Shown in pieces: positions 1 to 12,100 of a stretch of DNA of 64,000 nucleotides. The position numbers and the translations under genes were made by a program. The notes beneath the pieces were generated by a model, which saw only the letters and a list, made by a program, of their open reading frames with translations, was not told where the DNA came from and made no database searches. The first letter of the stretch is position 1. The number at the start of each line of letters is the position of its first letter. Where the stretch lies: positions 124,001 to 188,000 of the forward strand of contig JACAXG010000018.1 of the NCBI GenBank assembly GCA_018881555.1, read 5' to 3'. Source of the stretch: Amblyornis subalaris (taxonomy: Eukaryota; Chordata; Aves; Passeriformes; Ptilonorhynchidae).

Positions 1-332
1 AGAGAAAGCTCATTTGCACTCCATAAGAGTTTTCTTCCTTCAGGANATTCAGGAAACTTCTGTGATCTAGTGTCAGAAGAATTCAGTAAATGGAAAATTT
101 CACAAACAATGACCATTTAATCTGAAACTGATCAAGACAATTTAATCATACGGTGTTCTCATTAAAATGTAGAAATGGGATCTAAAGAAATTTAAATTTC
201 CACCTTTCAGAGAATGGGCAATCGAAAAATTCACACTGATTGTAATGTAAATGGCTTACTGCTACCCCAAAGAAGGAAAAGTAAATTTCAAAAAAACCAA
301 ACATGTAGACCTTCGCCAAAATGATCACAAAA

Positions 333-724
333 ATGCTCAGAGTGCTGGAGCACCTCTGCTATGAGGAAAGGCTGAGAATGTTGGGNGTGTTCAGCCTGGA
401 GAAGGCCCCAGGGACACCTTATTGAGGCCTTTCAGTACTTTAAGGAGCTTATAAGACAGGACAAGGGGTAATGATTTTAAACTAAAAGAGGGAGATCGAC
501 ACTAGATATCAGGAAGAATTTGTTTATGATGAGAGTGGTAAAACATTGGAACTGGTTGCCCAGAGAAGTGGTAGGCGCCTCAACTCTCAACATTCAAGGT
601 CAGCCTGTATGGGGCTTNGAGCAACCTGATGTAGTGAAAGGTGTCCCTGATNAGTGCAGGGACTTTGGACTAGGTGATCTTTAAAGGTTCCTTCCAATAC
701 AAACTATTCTATAATTCTATGATT
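333..724 (+). repeat. CR1 LINE, 3' end fragment
   Basis: The sequence runs from GCTCAGAGTGCTGGAGCACC through GTTCAGCCTGGAGAAG, GACAAGGGGTAATG and GTTGCCCAGAGAAGTGG to the CR1 terminus, with a short ATTCTATG-like microsatellite at 706-724. The order and wording match the CR1 3' UTR/ORF2 end. Internal deletions are present, including around 455-500. It is a 5'-truncated, non-autonomous copy. Confidence 0.93.
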
Positions 725-1131
725 AGCCAGGACTCTGCAGAATTTTAAATGATGAGAATTCACTCCTTTAGGAAGAGCACCACGTTTCTGTGGTTGGCTT
801 TTAGTAGTCATGATGTCGCACAGCTGTCTTATGAAAAAAATGCAGTTTGATGACTTCCTGAAGTGAGTGCTGCAGTACTTAGTTACATCCGGCATGAAAC
901 AGTATTTCCCCTTACTTGTTCCAGCACAACTATTTCACAAGATTTTTGAGTTTCTCCAGGTTCTCATATGAGGAAAAAGGAGATGTACACAGTCTTCTCT
1001 AACTCTTATTCTTTCCAAGAAAAATACTCTCAAGTAAAGGATTTGATCCTGAATCTTCCGCATGACCAATACTCCCACCGGGATCACTGAAAATGTTGAC
1101 TACTAAACATTGGATTTGCTACACTCTGAAC

Positions 1132-1170
1132 AATCTTACATCTGTAAGATGTAAGATTACATCTTACATC
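1132..1170. repeat. Overlapping inverted repeats
   Basis: AATCTTACAT (1132-1141) pairs with ATGTAAGATT (1149-1158). GATGTAAGAT (1148-1157) also pairs with ATCTTACATC (1161-1170) across a 3-base loop. The same middle arm can therefore form either of two perfect 10-base-pair hairpins. Confidence 0.92.
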
Positions 1171-2030
1171 CCTGCTTTGCCCTGAAATGCTTGACTCTCC
1201 TCTATTTTAAAGTAAAACTAAGATCAAAATCAGCTACAGTAGAGTGTCAAGAAGTTCAATTACTCAAAATTGAAGTCTCAAGAGCTTTGGGCATGACCAT
1301 GAACTAGCTCATAATGCTCCTCCAGTCTGCATGGCAGAATTGTAAGTTTTCACTTTTTAAAAACATTCAGACATGGTAATTCTCCCACCTGAAAATAATC
1401 CCCTTGTCCCAGTAATGCAGGCAGTTAAACGATGAAATTGCTTTTATANGACACATCAGTGCCAGACTCTCTGGTGACAGTGTTCTGTTTGCACTAAACA
1501 ATTTGCTGCTGGTCATCACCTGTGTGAGGCAGAAATTTGCAGAAGCACAAAGGATACTCTGGAGGCTGAGTTAGAAATGTTTACATGACTGAAAAATTAA
1601 AGTGAAAGGACATAAGAAATTGACTTAGAAGAAACAAAACAGCAAGAATGAAAAACCACAGGAGAAATGCTGCTGGTGTTAAAGGGAATTATTTCCCCAG
1701 TGGCTAAAGATACATGNAAACATATGGCTTTAGGGNAAAAAAAAAAAAATCTTGTAAATACAGACTTACTCCTAACTAAAATTCTAATTCTACCTTCAAC
1801 TTTGGGCAGGTTGGGGTATTATTTCACTCCTGTTCATGCACTGAAATTCAAAAAGGCCTTCTGCCCTCTCTCCACTGTAAGTCTGCCACACTGCAAATAG
1901 CAATTCATACTATAAGAGTAGCAGGCTATTGTATGAAGTAAAACTCAAAACTATGAGCTATGCATTACTTTAGAAGCAGAATCTACATTTCTCTCCTCCC
2001 CTCTCCAGAGGTTTTGTATGTCAGAATACA

Positions 2031-2034
<4 letters not shown>

Positions 2035-2061
<27 letters not shown>
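2035..2061 (+). repeat. Poly-A tract (27 A)
   Basis: An uninterrupted run of 27 A. No retroposed gene is recognisable upstream of it, so I cannot say whether it is a retroposon tail or a simple tract. Confidence 0.95.
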
Positions 2062-2063
<2 letters not shown>

Positions 2064-3923
2064 AGTGCTTTTGTTCTGTAAAAGTCTGTTCCATTCAATT
2101 CAACCCAAGTCAAACACCTTCAACAAACCCCAAAGTTTTCATCAACAATAGGGATAGAGAGAATATAATTGTCCACCTTATTAAAAGTATGAACAGAGAG
2201 TGAACAGGCACAGACAAACAGCTGTAGTGTTTTTTTCATTCCCAAAGCATAGGCATGGTGATGTTGGGGCTAAGTCACATTGGCAGAACAGTATGCGGCA
2301 CCTGATACTACCACTGTCATACTGCATCTGCTCTGCCATTAAAAAATCTCAAAACCTGTCATTCTGGCAATTTGTGCAATCACGAGGGGAAAAAAAATAA
2401 AATTAGGAGAAGCGGAATAAAGTGGTGTCCTAAATCTAAGAAGCACATCACAAGGGTGCAGTCCCAGCAGTAGTAAAAAGAAGGTTCATGTGTTAGAACA
2501 ATCAGGTTTAGCAAATGTGAAACCATTGTGGCTTANAGCTGGAGCATAGCACAGAAGAGAGAGACTCAAATCTCATTAACACCAGGCCAGATTAAACACC
2601 AATTCCAGAGGTACAAAGCCAAGCAAACAGCCTTAACCATGAGTTTAAACTTAAATCTGTTTTGTGTTAACAGAAAGTCACAAGCAGCTGACTCCAAGTA
2701 GCTAGAAGCAGGTCACTATTTACAGAGATTTCTGTTCCACAGTAAGGAAAGCACTTGCCTTACTGTTAAACTTTTCTTTATTTATTGATGCTTGTAACAG
2801 TAGAGATACAAACCAGACAGATAAACACTGGCTGAAGGCAGAAATGTTTATGACTTATAAACTGTAGCTAAAAGAACTGATAAATCCAAATTAAGGGGTC
2901 ATGTACTCTAACTCTTATGGGCTTGAGTAACTCTGGCACAAAATTATCCCCATTGTGGCTGATTTCAGTAGGGCTGGGATATCACCAGATCTCCGAGTGA
3001 AGAAATAGATCCTGCACTTCTTATTCGAGTGTCAGGCAAAACTCCTACTTCTCTGCTCATTACTTTTGTACCTAACTCGTCTTGCAGATTACATGAGGAG
3101 CCCTGAAAGCATTTAAGAAAGATTTCTGGAGAACAGAAAATGTGAAAACAGCTCAAGCCTATAATACTGCATTGTGTGCAGTGTCCCTTTCACATAAACT
3201 GCATAGCTGAATTTAATCAGTGGTCTGAATCTGAACTCAGCCACTTAAGCAGCCCTCATGATTATTGGTAATCATTATCAGTAATAATGGTTTATTCAGT
3301 TTACTGTGTACATGATATGAGAGACNAGCTGACCTCTAAGGCTGGATTTTCTCTTTAACATTTTATCAATTTGCTAATTTACTGTCTTCCATTCTAAAGG
3401 ATCAATGTTTAAACACATTCTAGTTTTACTGTTCTGCTCCAGTCTAAACTAGGAATAAATAGAGCCAAGACTGAAACTGAGAAATTCCTATGGGATANTA
3501 AAAAAAGACACTGAAATTAAAAAAAAATAAATAAAAGTTCAATCCATGCTTAAGTATATAATTGATTTCCAGAGGTAAAGACAGAAAACACAGCTGGTTA
3601 AAACTGAGATAAAGATGGGGACACTTGACTTCATGCACCAGTTTAGGAATTCCAAACTATAAAAGGAAGTTAGCATTATTAATGATAAACCCAAAATTAG
3701 CAAAGGTTTTAAGACCATTCAAACACAAATATCTCTATGCAGAGTGTGGCAGATCTTTGGTCAAAAATATATGAGGTTTAATTATATATTACCCATGCAT
3801 CAGGTAATACAGAATGTATAGGTAGCAAAAATCAGTGCAAATTCTTCATTCAAATGACATCCTCTCCTTTTTCCCCTTCTCTGCTTCTGTTCTTTAATAG
3901 ATCAGATATTTGCAGTTATTTAT

Positions 3924-3958
3924 GGATAAGATTTAAAAAANGGATAAGATTTAAAAAA
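3924..3958. repeat. 17-bp tandem duplication around an N
   Basis: GGATAAGATTTAAAAAA occurs at 3924-3940 and again at 3942-3958, separated by a single N. It may be a real tandem duplication or a mis-joined pair of contig ends. Confidence 0.85.
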
Positions 3959-6080
3959 TATATGCCTTCTACATAAAACTGATAGTTATCTGATCAGCTG
4001 AGATTCAAAAGACTAAGGTCAAGCTTATTAAACAATTGAGTATCTACTATATGCCAGAATAAATCTGGAAAGAGTGGTATCCTAGGGGAGTTTTATCATC
4101 TTCAGGCAATACAATATTAAGAGCAAAATGGTAATACCCTTAAACTGCTTTCTATGACCTAATTGTACCATAAGGGAGGATCCCACTGAAACATAACTGG
4201 AGGAAAAGCAAACATGATAAAAACAGCCCTAAAATTCTGCTTACATAAATTCATTATGCCAAGAAATAATGACTATACAATAAAACTGAAAACTATTACT
4301 AAAGACCTAAAAAATGCAAACTAAGTCTCAAATATATGGTGAAAATATCTCCTAGAAACTTTATCTATGCATCAAATTTAAATTACTATTCTGCCTGTAG
4401 CAAAACTACAAGAGGTACTTCAGAGAAGCAAAAGCAAACAAATATAAATTGAAAAATAAAATAAATATTAAAATTGCCTGTGCCCNGGGTATTCCAAGCA
4501 GTGACAGTCACCTTGACACTAAGAGAAAGTGTGAATGCTTTTGATTAGGGAATAATGTGATATGATTAAAAAAAAAATAAAAATCTGTATGTTACTAGAT
4601 AAACTCAAATCTTTCACAATGTGTTTTTCTCAGAGTTCTGTGGGCAAAGCTATCTCTGGGCCCTCAGCTGGGCTTATCATTCTGTGGAGACAAAGGTGCC
4701 TGAAGGAGCAAGGTGGCTGATTTCAGTGGTGACATCTCTAACCTTCACTGACTTTCCAGCCCCAGTTACCAGGAGATGGTGGGCTTTCTGCACAAGCCTT
4801 GTGTTCATGCCTCTAGGATAGGCCTGCAGGGTGAGCCATTGTTCCTCCCTGGCTTGGGATGAGCAGTTTGGTTCTGAAATCACATAACTAATGAGACAGA
4901 CCTGTTTGTGTCATAAACCAACAATCAATTAGTAATCAGGACAAATAAATAAGTTTTTTGACTCGTTGGCTGAAATAAAATTACGTCAGTTGCTCTGAAA
5001 TGTACTTTTCAGCATATATTTAACAAATCTTTTTCATCTACTCCTCCCCCTCCCCCAAAATCAACAGTGAAAACAACATAATTTGTGTAATTCAGCACAA
5101 CACAGATGAGGGGACCCATCAGAATTGTGATGCTCTCATATATCCAAGCAGATGCAAAACTTTAAAACCGCAGACTAAGGAAAGTTTCTGAAATAACATT
5201 ATCTGAGAGAACAATGGTGTAGGGAAAAACCCTGGCATCAGAAACTGGATGAACTCCGGAGAAGACAAGATTAATAACAAAAAGATTCAAGAGAAGAAGC
5301 AGCAGCCAATACTCATGATAAAAGATGAGTAGTAGGGTGTGGACAGATACATTGGCAAGTAAAAGAGCAAGGAAGGTTTGGCCTGGATGCGGCACTACTA
5401 GATCAGCTTTGGCTGTGCAGCATGTAGTATGACATCTAGAACAGGGTGACAGATATAGTGCAGGCACATAAAAAAGGTCCAAAGTACTTCAGTTGTCATC
5501 GCCAATATATTTAGATTTATTTGCTCTTTAGTGCAGAGGTCTTTCCTTTTTTCTGCANCTCTCCCGTTTTCCCATGTATTTCTTCATGAATTAGTAACAG
5601 CCCTTCTTCCACCAAGGTCTGAGAGTGTNTCACAATACCTGGTTGTATAGCACTGACACAGATGACCATGAGAAAATAAAGGTCAGATTCTACTGACAAT
5701 GCACACACTGCATCCCATCTGTGGACAGGTGCTGAAAAANGTTTTTACCTTATCCTCCATAGCACAACTTAATCTTCTTTTTGCTTGGACAATAAATGAA
5801 AGAGGAAGATAAGTCTCCTTAAACAAGTCATCATCTGTTCTCAAGATCATTTGAGACAGTGGTGATTCATCTGTGTCCTCACTATCCTCAGAGGCCCTAT
5901 TTCCCAGATTTATACAGATACTGTCTGCTCTTTGGGGGTGTGGGTAATAAAAAGTCTCTCCCACTTCTGTGAAGTTCTTTTCTATTTCNAAGTCTAGGAT
6001 CCCAGACCTATGTCTTCTGGGACTTCACCGGGATCACAGGATGATAATTGGAAGATGTCACTGTTTCTTGCAGACCTTAC

Positions 6081-6195
6081 CTTTACTTTGTTTGTCGTGT
6101 GACTCCGTGAGAAACTGAGTGATACGGTCTGAAGGAATAGCAAAAGAAATTCCAGCTGTGACCTTCAAGGTGTTAATCCCAATCACTTCACCATC
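6081..6195 (-). CDS. HTRA3: HTRA3 exon 6: end of protease domain
   Basis: This 115-base exon encodes [20 protein letters not shown], then [18 protein letters not shown], and ends with a single G before gtaagg (phase 1). This is the last protease-domain exon. The next coding exon should begin the linker to the PDZ domain and was not found between here and base 1. The segment TESHDKQSK differs from the human pattern at several positions, as expected for this variable linker. Confidence 0.92.
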
Positions 6196-9100
6196 CTGTT
6201 GAGAGACAACACCCAATTAATTTGTTCCTAAGTGACAGGGTTCAGCTCCCTGCCTAGGATTTCACGTTAAAAGCTGGTGTAAGAAATTGTAGAGTGTTGT
6301 AATCACTCAAGAAATAAACATTACTTATAAGGGAGGATCTGGGCTTTGATTCATAATCCATTTCACATTTAACTGTGATGGCCAGAGAGATTACAGTACA
6401 ATGTGTTCATCCAAGCTCCATCCCACCACTCAGNGAGACACTGCCTCTGCCAAGCAGGCAGTGCAGTCACTACTGCCGCTACAGACACAAGTCACAGACC
6501 TGCAAAACCAGTGCTGGTTTAAAGCAATCTATTTTGAAATAGTTGTGTGGGTTAACCAGGTCCCATCTTTATTGTGCATCCCAGGTCTCACAGTCTAAGT
6601 GAGCATAACTACTCCAGCCAGATCCCATATTCCTCANTGCTATGGAAAATTTTCTCTGCTCAATGGGGAAATGTTTTTCTATGGTGTGTGAACTGAGACC
6701 TAATTTGCATAGTCTGCATTAGGTTCAGGCTATCTGCCTACCATTAGCTTAATGAATGGAAGCTGGTATGACCTATGAATCTTTCCAAAAGAACATTCTC
6801 CCACTTGCTTCAAACAAACTCTTGAAACAAAACAAACCAACAATTAAACAAAAACAAGCCACATGACTTACCAGATTAACTAGAGGTCCTCCCGAGTTGC
6901 CATACTGTAAAAATGACATAAGGGAACAATAAATTAATACTTCACTGTAGGAAATGCAGTTCTCATCTCAAACAGTATTTTGTTTGTAAGTAAATTAAAG
7001 AGAGGAGGTCATTTCTCAGGCAGCACTGACAGATACAATATTGATCACAGAATATTACAGGTAGATCTTATCCTACCCATTCATAGCTCTCATGATTATA
7101 TTTTTTTTCTTTTCAGAAATAGACCTTAAGTTAGGAGCAGCAACTTACCAGTCCAAATAGATAGACCCTAAGTTTAAGACTTATTAAATAGTTAAAACTA
7201 GTATTTTGATTCTTCTAAAGACTATCAGAACAAGGTTTTGAAATAATTAATNGCTATTTAAAGTTATATTTCAGTAAGGTGTACAGTTTCAGTTTTATTC
7301 ATCACTTTGGTTTGTAACACAGTCTCTCATTCTCCACTGGACAAGAATAGTGGTTTATGTATTTAACAACAGTATATTGCAATGAGGGAGCTACTACATA
7401 AGGATTGATTTAGTAACCACAGACACGTATGTCTCTCTAGGGAGGGCATATAGCAGCACTGAGCAGCCCAAAATTGCCTAATACCTAATGGCCTTTAAAG
7501 GAAACATGCAACAGGACCACAGGAAATGAGAGCTGGGGAAGTTGCTTGTCCATCTTCATCTTGGCTCAACAAGTTTGTTTTGAGTGAGGCCAGAGTTTTC
7601 AAGTAGGTTTGCAGAACAGCCAAGAGCAGCAACTTACCACTCAAAAGAAACAAAAGCTAAGTGATGTCTGACAGAAAAGAGAGACACAAACTGTTTACAC
7701 GTAGATAGGCCTGGGCAAACCGTATAGATTCTCAGGAGAATAAAACAGACATTAAAGTTTATAAAACAGCTTCAAAGTTCAAATTTAAACAAATAGATCA
7801 TTTCCTTATATTGTATCTCTCCAGTGACCAGAGGCTGCACACTTGATTTTTGTGTCTGACTGACACAAAGAAACCAAGATAATGATTTTTCAGCATTCCT
7901 CAGCACATCATCTTTCATTCACTTGTCTTCTGCTTGAAGGATATGAAAGACCTTCAGCACATTCAATATAGCTCCATTTAGGAACATATGGCCCTATGTT
8001 ACTGCTGTCCCAGCATTTCTCAGAAGGCAGCTGCATGCACATTCCTGTAGGAAAGTCTTGGCTGAGCCACAGGAATGCTCTGAATAGACCAACTCTCAAA
8101 CTCCTCCCATTCTCAGGAGAAAACGAGTGCATGAGCTAAGCACAAAGCATCCTTATGCCAGGGACCATCTTCATAATTTGTGGTCTCAGATGGCAAAGCA
8201 ATTCAAATTTATNGTCATTTTCCTCACCTCATCTGCTATCACTCTTCCTTTGGTCTAGCATTATCTGACATACTCTGCTGTCCTTGTCTAAACCTGCTCA
8301 TTAGCTTTGGGGGCAGCAAATGTCTAAGTATATACACACGGAAGGAGTCTGAGCCTGACAAATGTGTATAGGCAAGAAGTCAAGAATCTCTATTCTAATT
8401 CTGCCTCTGCCACCAATTCAGTGTGTGCTCCCAACTAACACATCTTGCCTATGTTTTTCTTTTCTCCTTACACAACTAAACAGACTAATTCCAATTAAAT
8501 GTCCGAATAGGTTCAGCTGCTGGGTCATACAGAAGCTTTTTGAAAAAGCTCCCTTTTATGTCATATCTTAGCACAAAAAATAATAACTCTCTTTTTTCCT
8601 CCCATACAATTTATCTCTGTGACAAGTCTGTGACAATAACCATTTGTGAAGCACTTTATGTGTGTNAAACACTAAGTGTTAATACTTGTTATGTCAAATT
8701 TGACATTGAGGGCCAACAAATAAATCCTGAAAATATTTTCCTGTCAATGTATAACAGATTTAAGCTGTAAAAATCTCAGGCCATTTTCTACCTCAAATAT
8801 GCATGCAGTGACCTTTTTAGAAACAGTACAAATTAAATACACACCCAAGGACTTCACTTAAGCTCTTTGGATCCTCCAAGCTGCTCTGAAGGGACATTAT
8901 TTTAATGTATTTCTATATAACATGCAATGCTAGGACCCTTAACTCCAAATTGTATCTCAAACTTTATGTTATTTTACATCTAGATTCTTGTTTCAAGTAT
9001 GCAAAGGGAAAACAAGAACAGCAACGAAAAACCCCAGCNCTCTCCTTAAGTTCTTACCTGGGTGTCCTGTCCTCAAATTGAAGCACAAACTATCAATTTG

Positions 9101-12100
9101 ACTACTCCACCTGGTTCTAATATATGGAGATGAAAGAAACTTTGGCTCTATTCTACAGCTTCCTTGACCAGAGCAACTCAGCAAGCAGAGAGAGAAACGT
9201 TTTGATTTACTGCTGGTTGATACAAGCATGTGTTACTGCACGAGATTTACAGAATGAAAAGGGTCTGTCCTACACAGTATCTTCACAGACAACCTCAAAG
9301 GGAATACTTTTATTTATCATACCTTTCACAGCACTAACGCCTGAATGCCACTTACAGACTGCATAGACTTTTATAGAAGCAGAGCGCGTCACTGACTTTA
9401 AACAAAGCTGCTTTTATTTAGTGGATTCATCTTTCAGAGCAGGCACTTCCATGCTGAATAGGTGGGGAAGGACTGTGAAGTGAAACTCATCACATGCCTC
9501 ATACTCACATTAATAATAGCATCTGTCTGAATGTAATCCATATCCGAGTCCCGCAGGCCCAGTTCCTTGCCGTCTCGCTGGGCAGTGCTGACAATACCTG
9601 TTGTCACAGTGTTCTGCAAGGCAAACGGGCTTCCGATTGCCACCACAAATTCTCCTGGTCTCAGATCAGCAGAGTGGCCCAGTAATAACACTGGTAGTTT
9701 TTTCTTAGGTAAACACAGAAAGTAAGACATAAGCATTAGTTTATACTCGAAAATAACCTGATTGGAAAGATCAAAAACTAACAACAAGTTAGGAACATAC
9801 ACTTTCCACCANATTAATGAAAGAGCCACTCACTATCATACACCCAAAACTTATGCCAGGTGGGTTGCTGTTTTAAACCGTCTTCAGAAACAAACAGCTA
9901 GCAGTAGTTCCTTGCAATTNCACCCAGAAAAAAAGCCAGCAAGATTTCACCCACTAAGGTTTCCCCATTTTCCAGCACATTGTTCCCTCCTCCTAGAAAC
10001 AGCATATAAATGAACTGTTGACCAGCCTGCACTCAGTCTATATTATGCATCACNTTGCAGGCCATGCTTACTGACACAAAGATTAGAAAGATTAGCCAAA
10101 ATAGCCTGGGTCTTCAGGCAAAGGTAACAGAATTTTGCGACATATTAAATGAGCTGCATTTCTTTCTTCAGTTTTAGCAGTTTCCAGCACAGAAGACAAA
10201 GTAATTTAATTCCAAGATATGAAAAATTTCCAGGCCTGTATTTCAGCACATTGTTTTCCCCAGATATATTTCTAAGGAACCCCTAAGCATATATTCCAGT
10301 CAATCACTCTGTACTAAGAGAAACTGAAACAGAGTTCCCAAATTAAGTCATTCTTCTGTTTATGCCACTCACCTTAGGGTGAATCTTTATTGTTGCAATA
10401 TCAGATTTCTTGTCAATGTCTTTGATGGTTGCTTCGTAGGTATCTCCATTCTGTAGCTGCACTTTCAGTTGTTGTCTCCCTGATACTGCATTGGTGCTTG
10501 ACACCACGTGGGCATTGGTCACAATTAAGCCAGAATCAGACATGATAAACCCAGATCCACTGGAAAGTGGGACATTTCGACCAAAGAGAGGGTGCCTGTA
10601 CAAAAAGCAAGTAATTGTGTCATAAGGGAAACACGAGAGAAATTACATTAGATATCATTTACCACCTTTCACTCTGAGAAATGCCAAAGCATTTGAGGAC
10701 AAATTTTACAATCCTTACAAAAATTAAATTAAAAAAAAATTACAAATAAGGGATCCCTTTTCTGAAAGTTATGACTGCTTTTAGTCTGTCAGGGAGATAG
10801 GTACTGACGTTTACAGACAGCCAGCAGGGTCCTTTTCCTTTGGCTTCCAATTCTGTCTTTATAGACTTCCTAGCAAAGAGGCTAGGTGACAAAAAAAGAA
10901 GAAGAAGCCCATCTGATCGCCTGGTTACTGATTCTGTACTGGAAGAGAACAACGACAGGAAATAACAGGGCTGAAAGACGAACTGATCCTCTAATGGGAA
11001 ACAGGGAAGAAGGAACTTTGCAGCTGGACAGAGGCATAAAGGAAGAGGTGAGGTCTAGGCAGATCATGAAGCCCAAGTGTAGACTGGCAGGAAAAAGCAT
11101 GTCTGGAAACCAAAACAACTAGGAATGTGAAAGAAAANAAATGAAAAACAATGGGTAAAGCTTGGTTGGAAACAACATGTGCTGCAATATAGACAGTTAA
11201 AAGATTTTATAAACTGTTCAAAGTATTATGGACTTTCTCTGTGAACAAGTGCTGTAATGACCTTAGATTTGTTAGAGGAACAAAGAGCCTGGGTTGTAGA
11301 AGATGAGAAAAGGTCCACAAATTCTTTCTTCCAAGACATGGTCCTGGTTAAGACATTGTTTGAAAGTTCTGGGCTATTCAGCAGTAAAGAATTGGAGCCA
11401 ACCCCAGGAAAAAGAAATATCACAATTAGCACCCAGCAGGCTGCTGGGCAAACATTTACTTACAGGGAAAGAACAAACACTCTTAACTACATATGCAGAG
11501 ATTTTAAGCACCTTCAGNTGTAACATTNTCTCNAAAGACCAATCACCACGTGCATAAAGCTATGTCTCCAAAAACCTGGTTATCTTGATTTTGCATATTA
11601 AAAAAGCCTACAAAAATTCCCCAAAAAAATTCTTAGGTCAATGGAAAAGGGGAGGACTCCAGGAAGAAAGGTATTCATGTAATGGAGTACATGCAACATT
11701 TGCAGTAATTTGTTCTGACAGCAGGTTGTTTTGAGCNCTCACATTTAAACCTGCCTCCAGGTTGTTTAGAGCACTCAATGTTAAACTTGCCACTTCAGCT
11801 TCAGCACACTGAGTATTGGTAATGTTCTGGTCAGCAAATTTAGTACATTTCTTTCCTATCAGAAGTCATTTCTGTATTTAGATAGGTTACATCTGGTCAA
11901 CATTCTGCCTCTTAATGTTCTTCCTGCCAAAATAAAATCACCTCTCACTGGAAGCAGAATAAGCAGCAACGAGCTGTTTTTCCAGCTTACCTTCTGGATA
12001 TTTTGTTTTCATTTAAACTGAGATAATAAATATAATTTAACAAGCAATACATTTTAGTGAAGGCTGAAGAGACCTCCAAAGATGAGATAGATTTATTTTA

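Larger units (their letters stand above)
1..6080 (-). other. HTRA3: HTRA3 intron 6 (partial)
   Basis: AT-rich intronic DNA continuing off the left edge. It contains a CR1 3' end (333-724), a nested hairpin (1132-1170), a poly-A tract (2035-2061), a short tandem duplication around an N (3924-3958), a more GC-rich patch (about 4625-4870) and a coding-like open frame (5749-6016). I looked on the minus strand for the remaining HTRA3 linker and PDZ sequences and did not find them. Confidence 0.7.

Noticed and set aside
5162..5482. 106-codon minus-strand open frame with a Leu-rich stretch
   Set aside because: It begins without an ATG, has no splice sites in frame with HTRA3 and resembles no family I know. 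The hydrophobic run comes from GAAGAAGCAGCAG-type sequence read in reverse.
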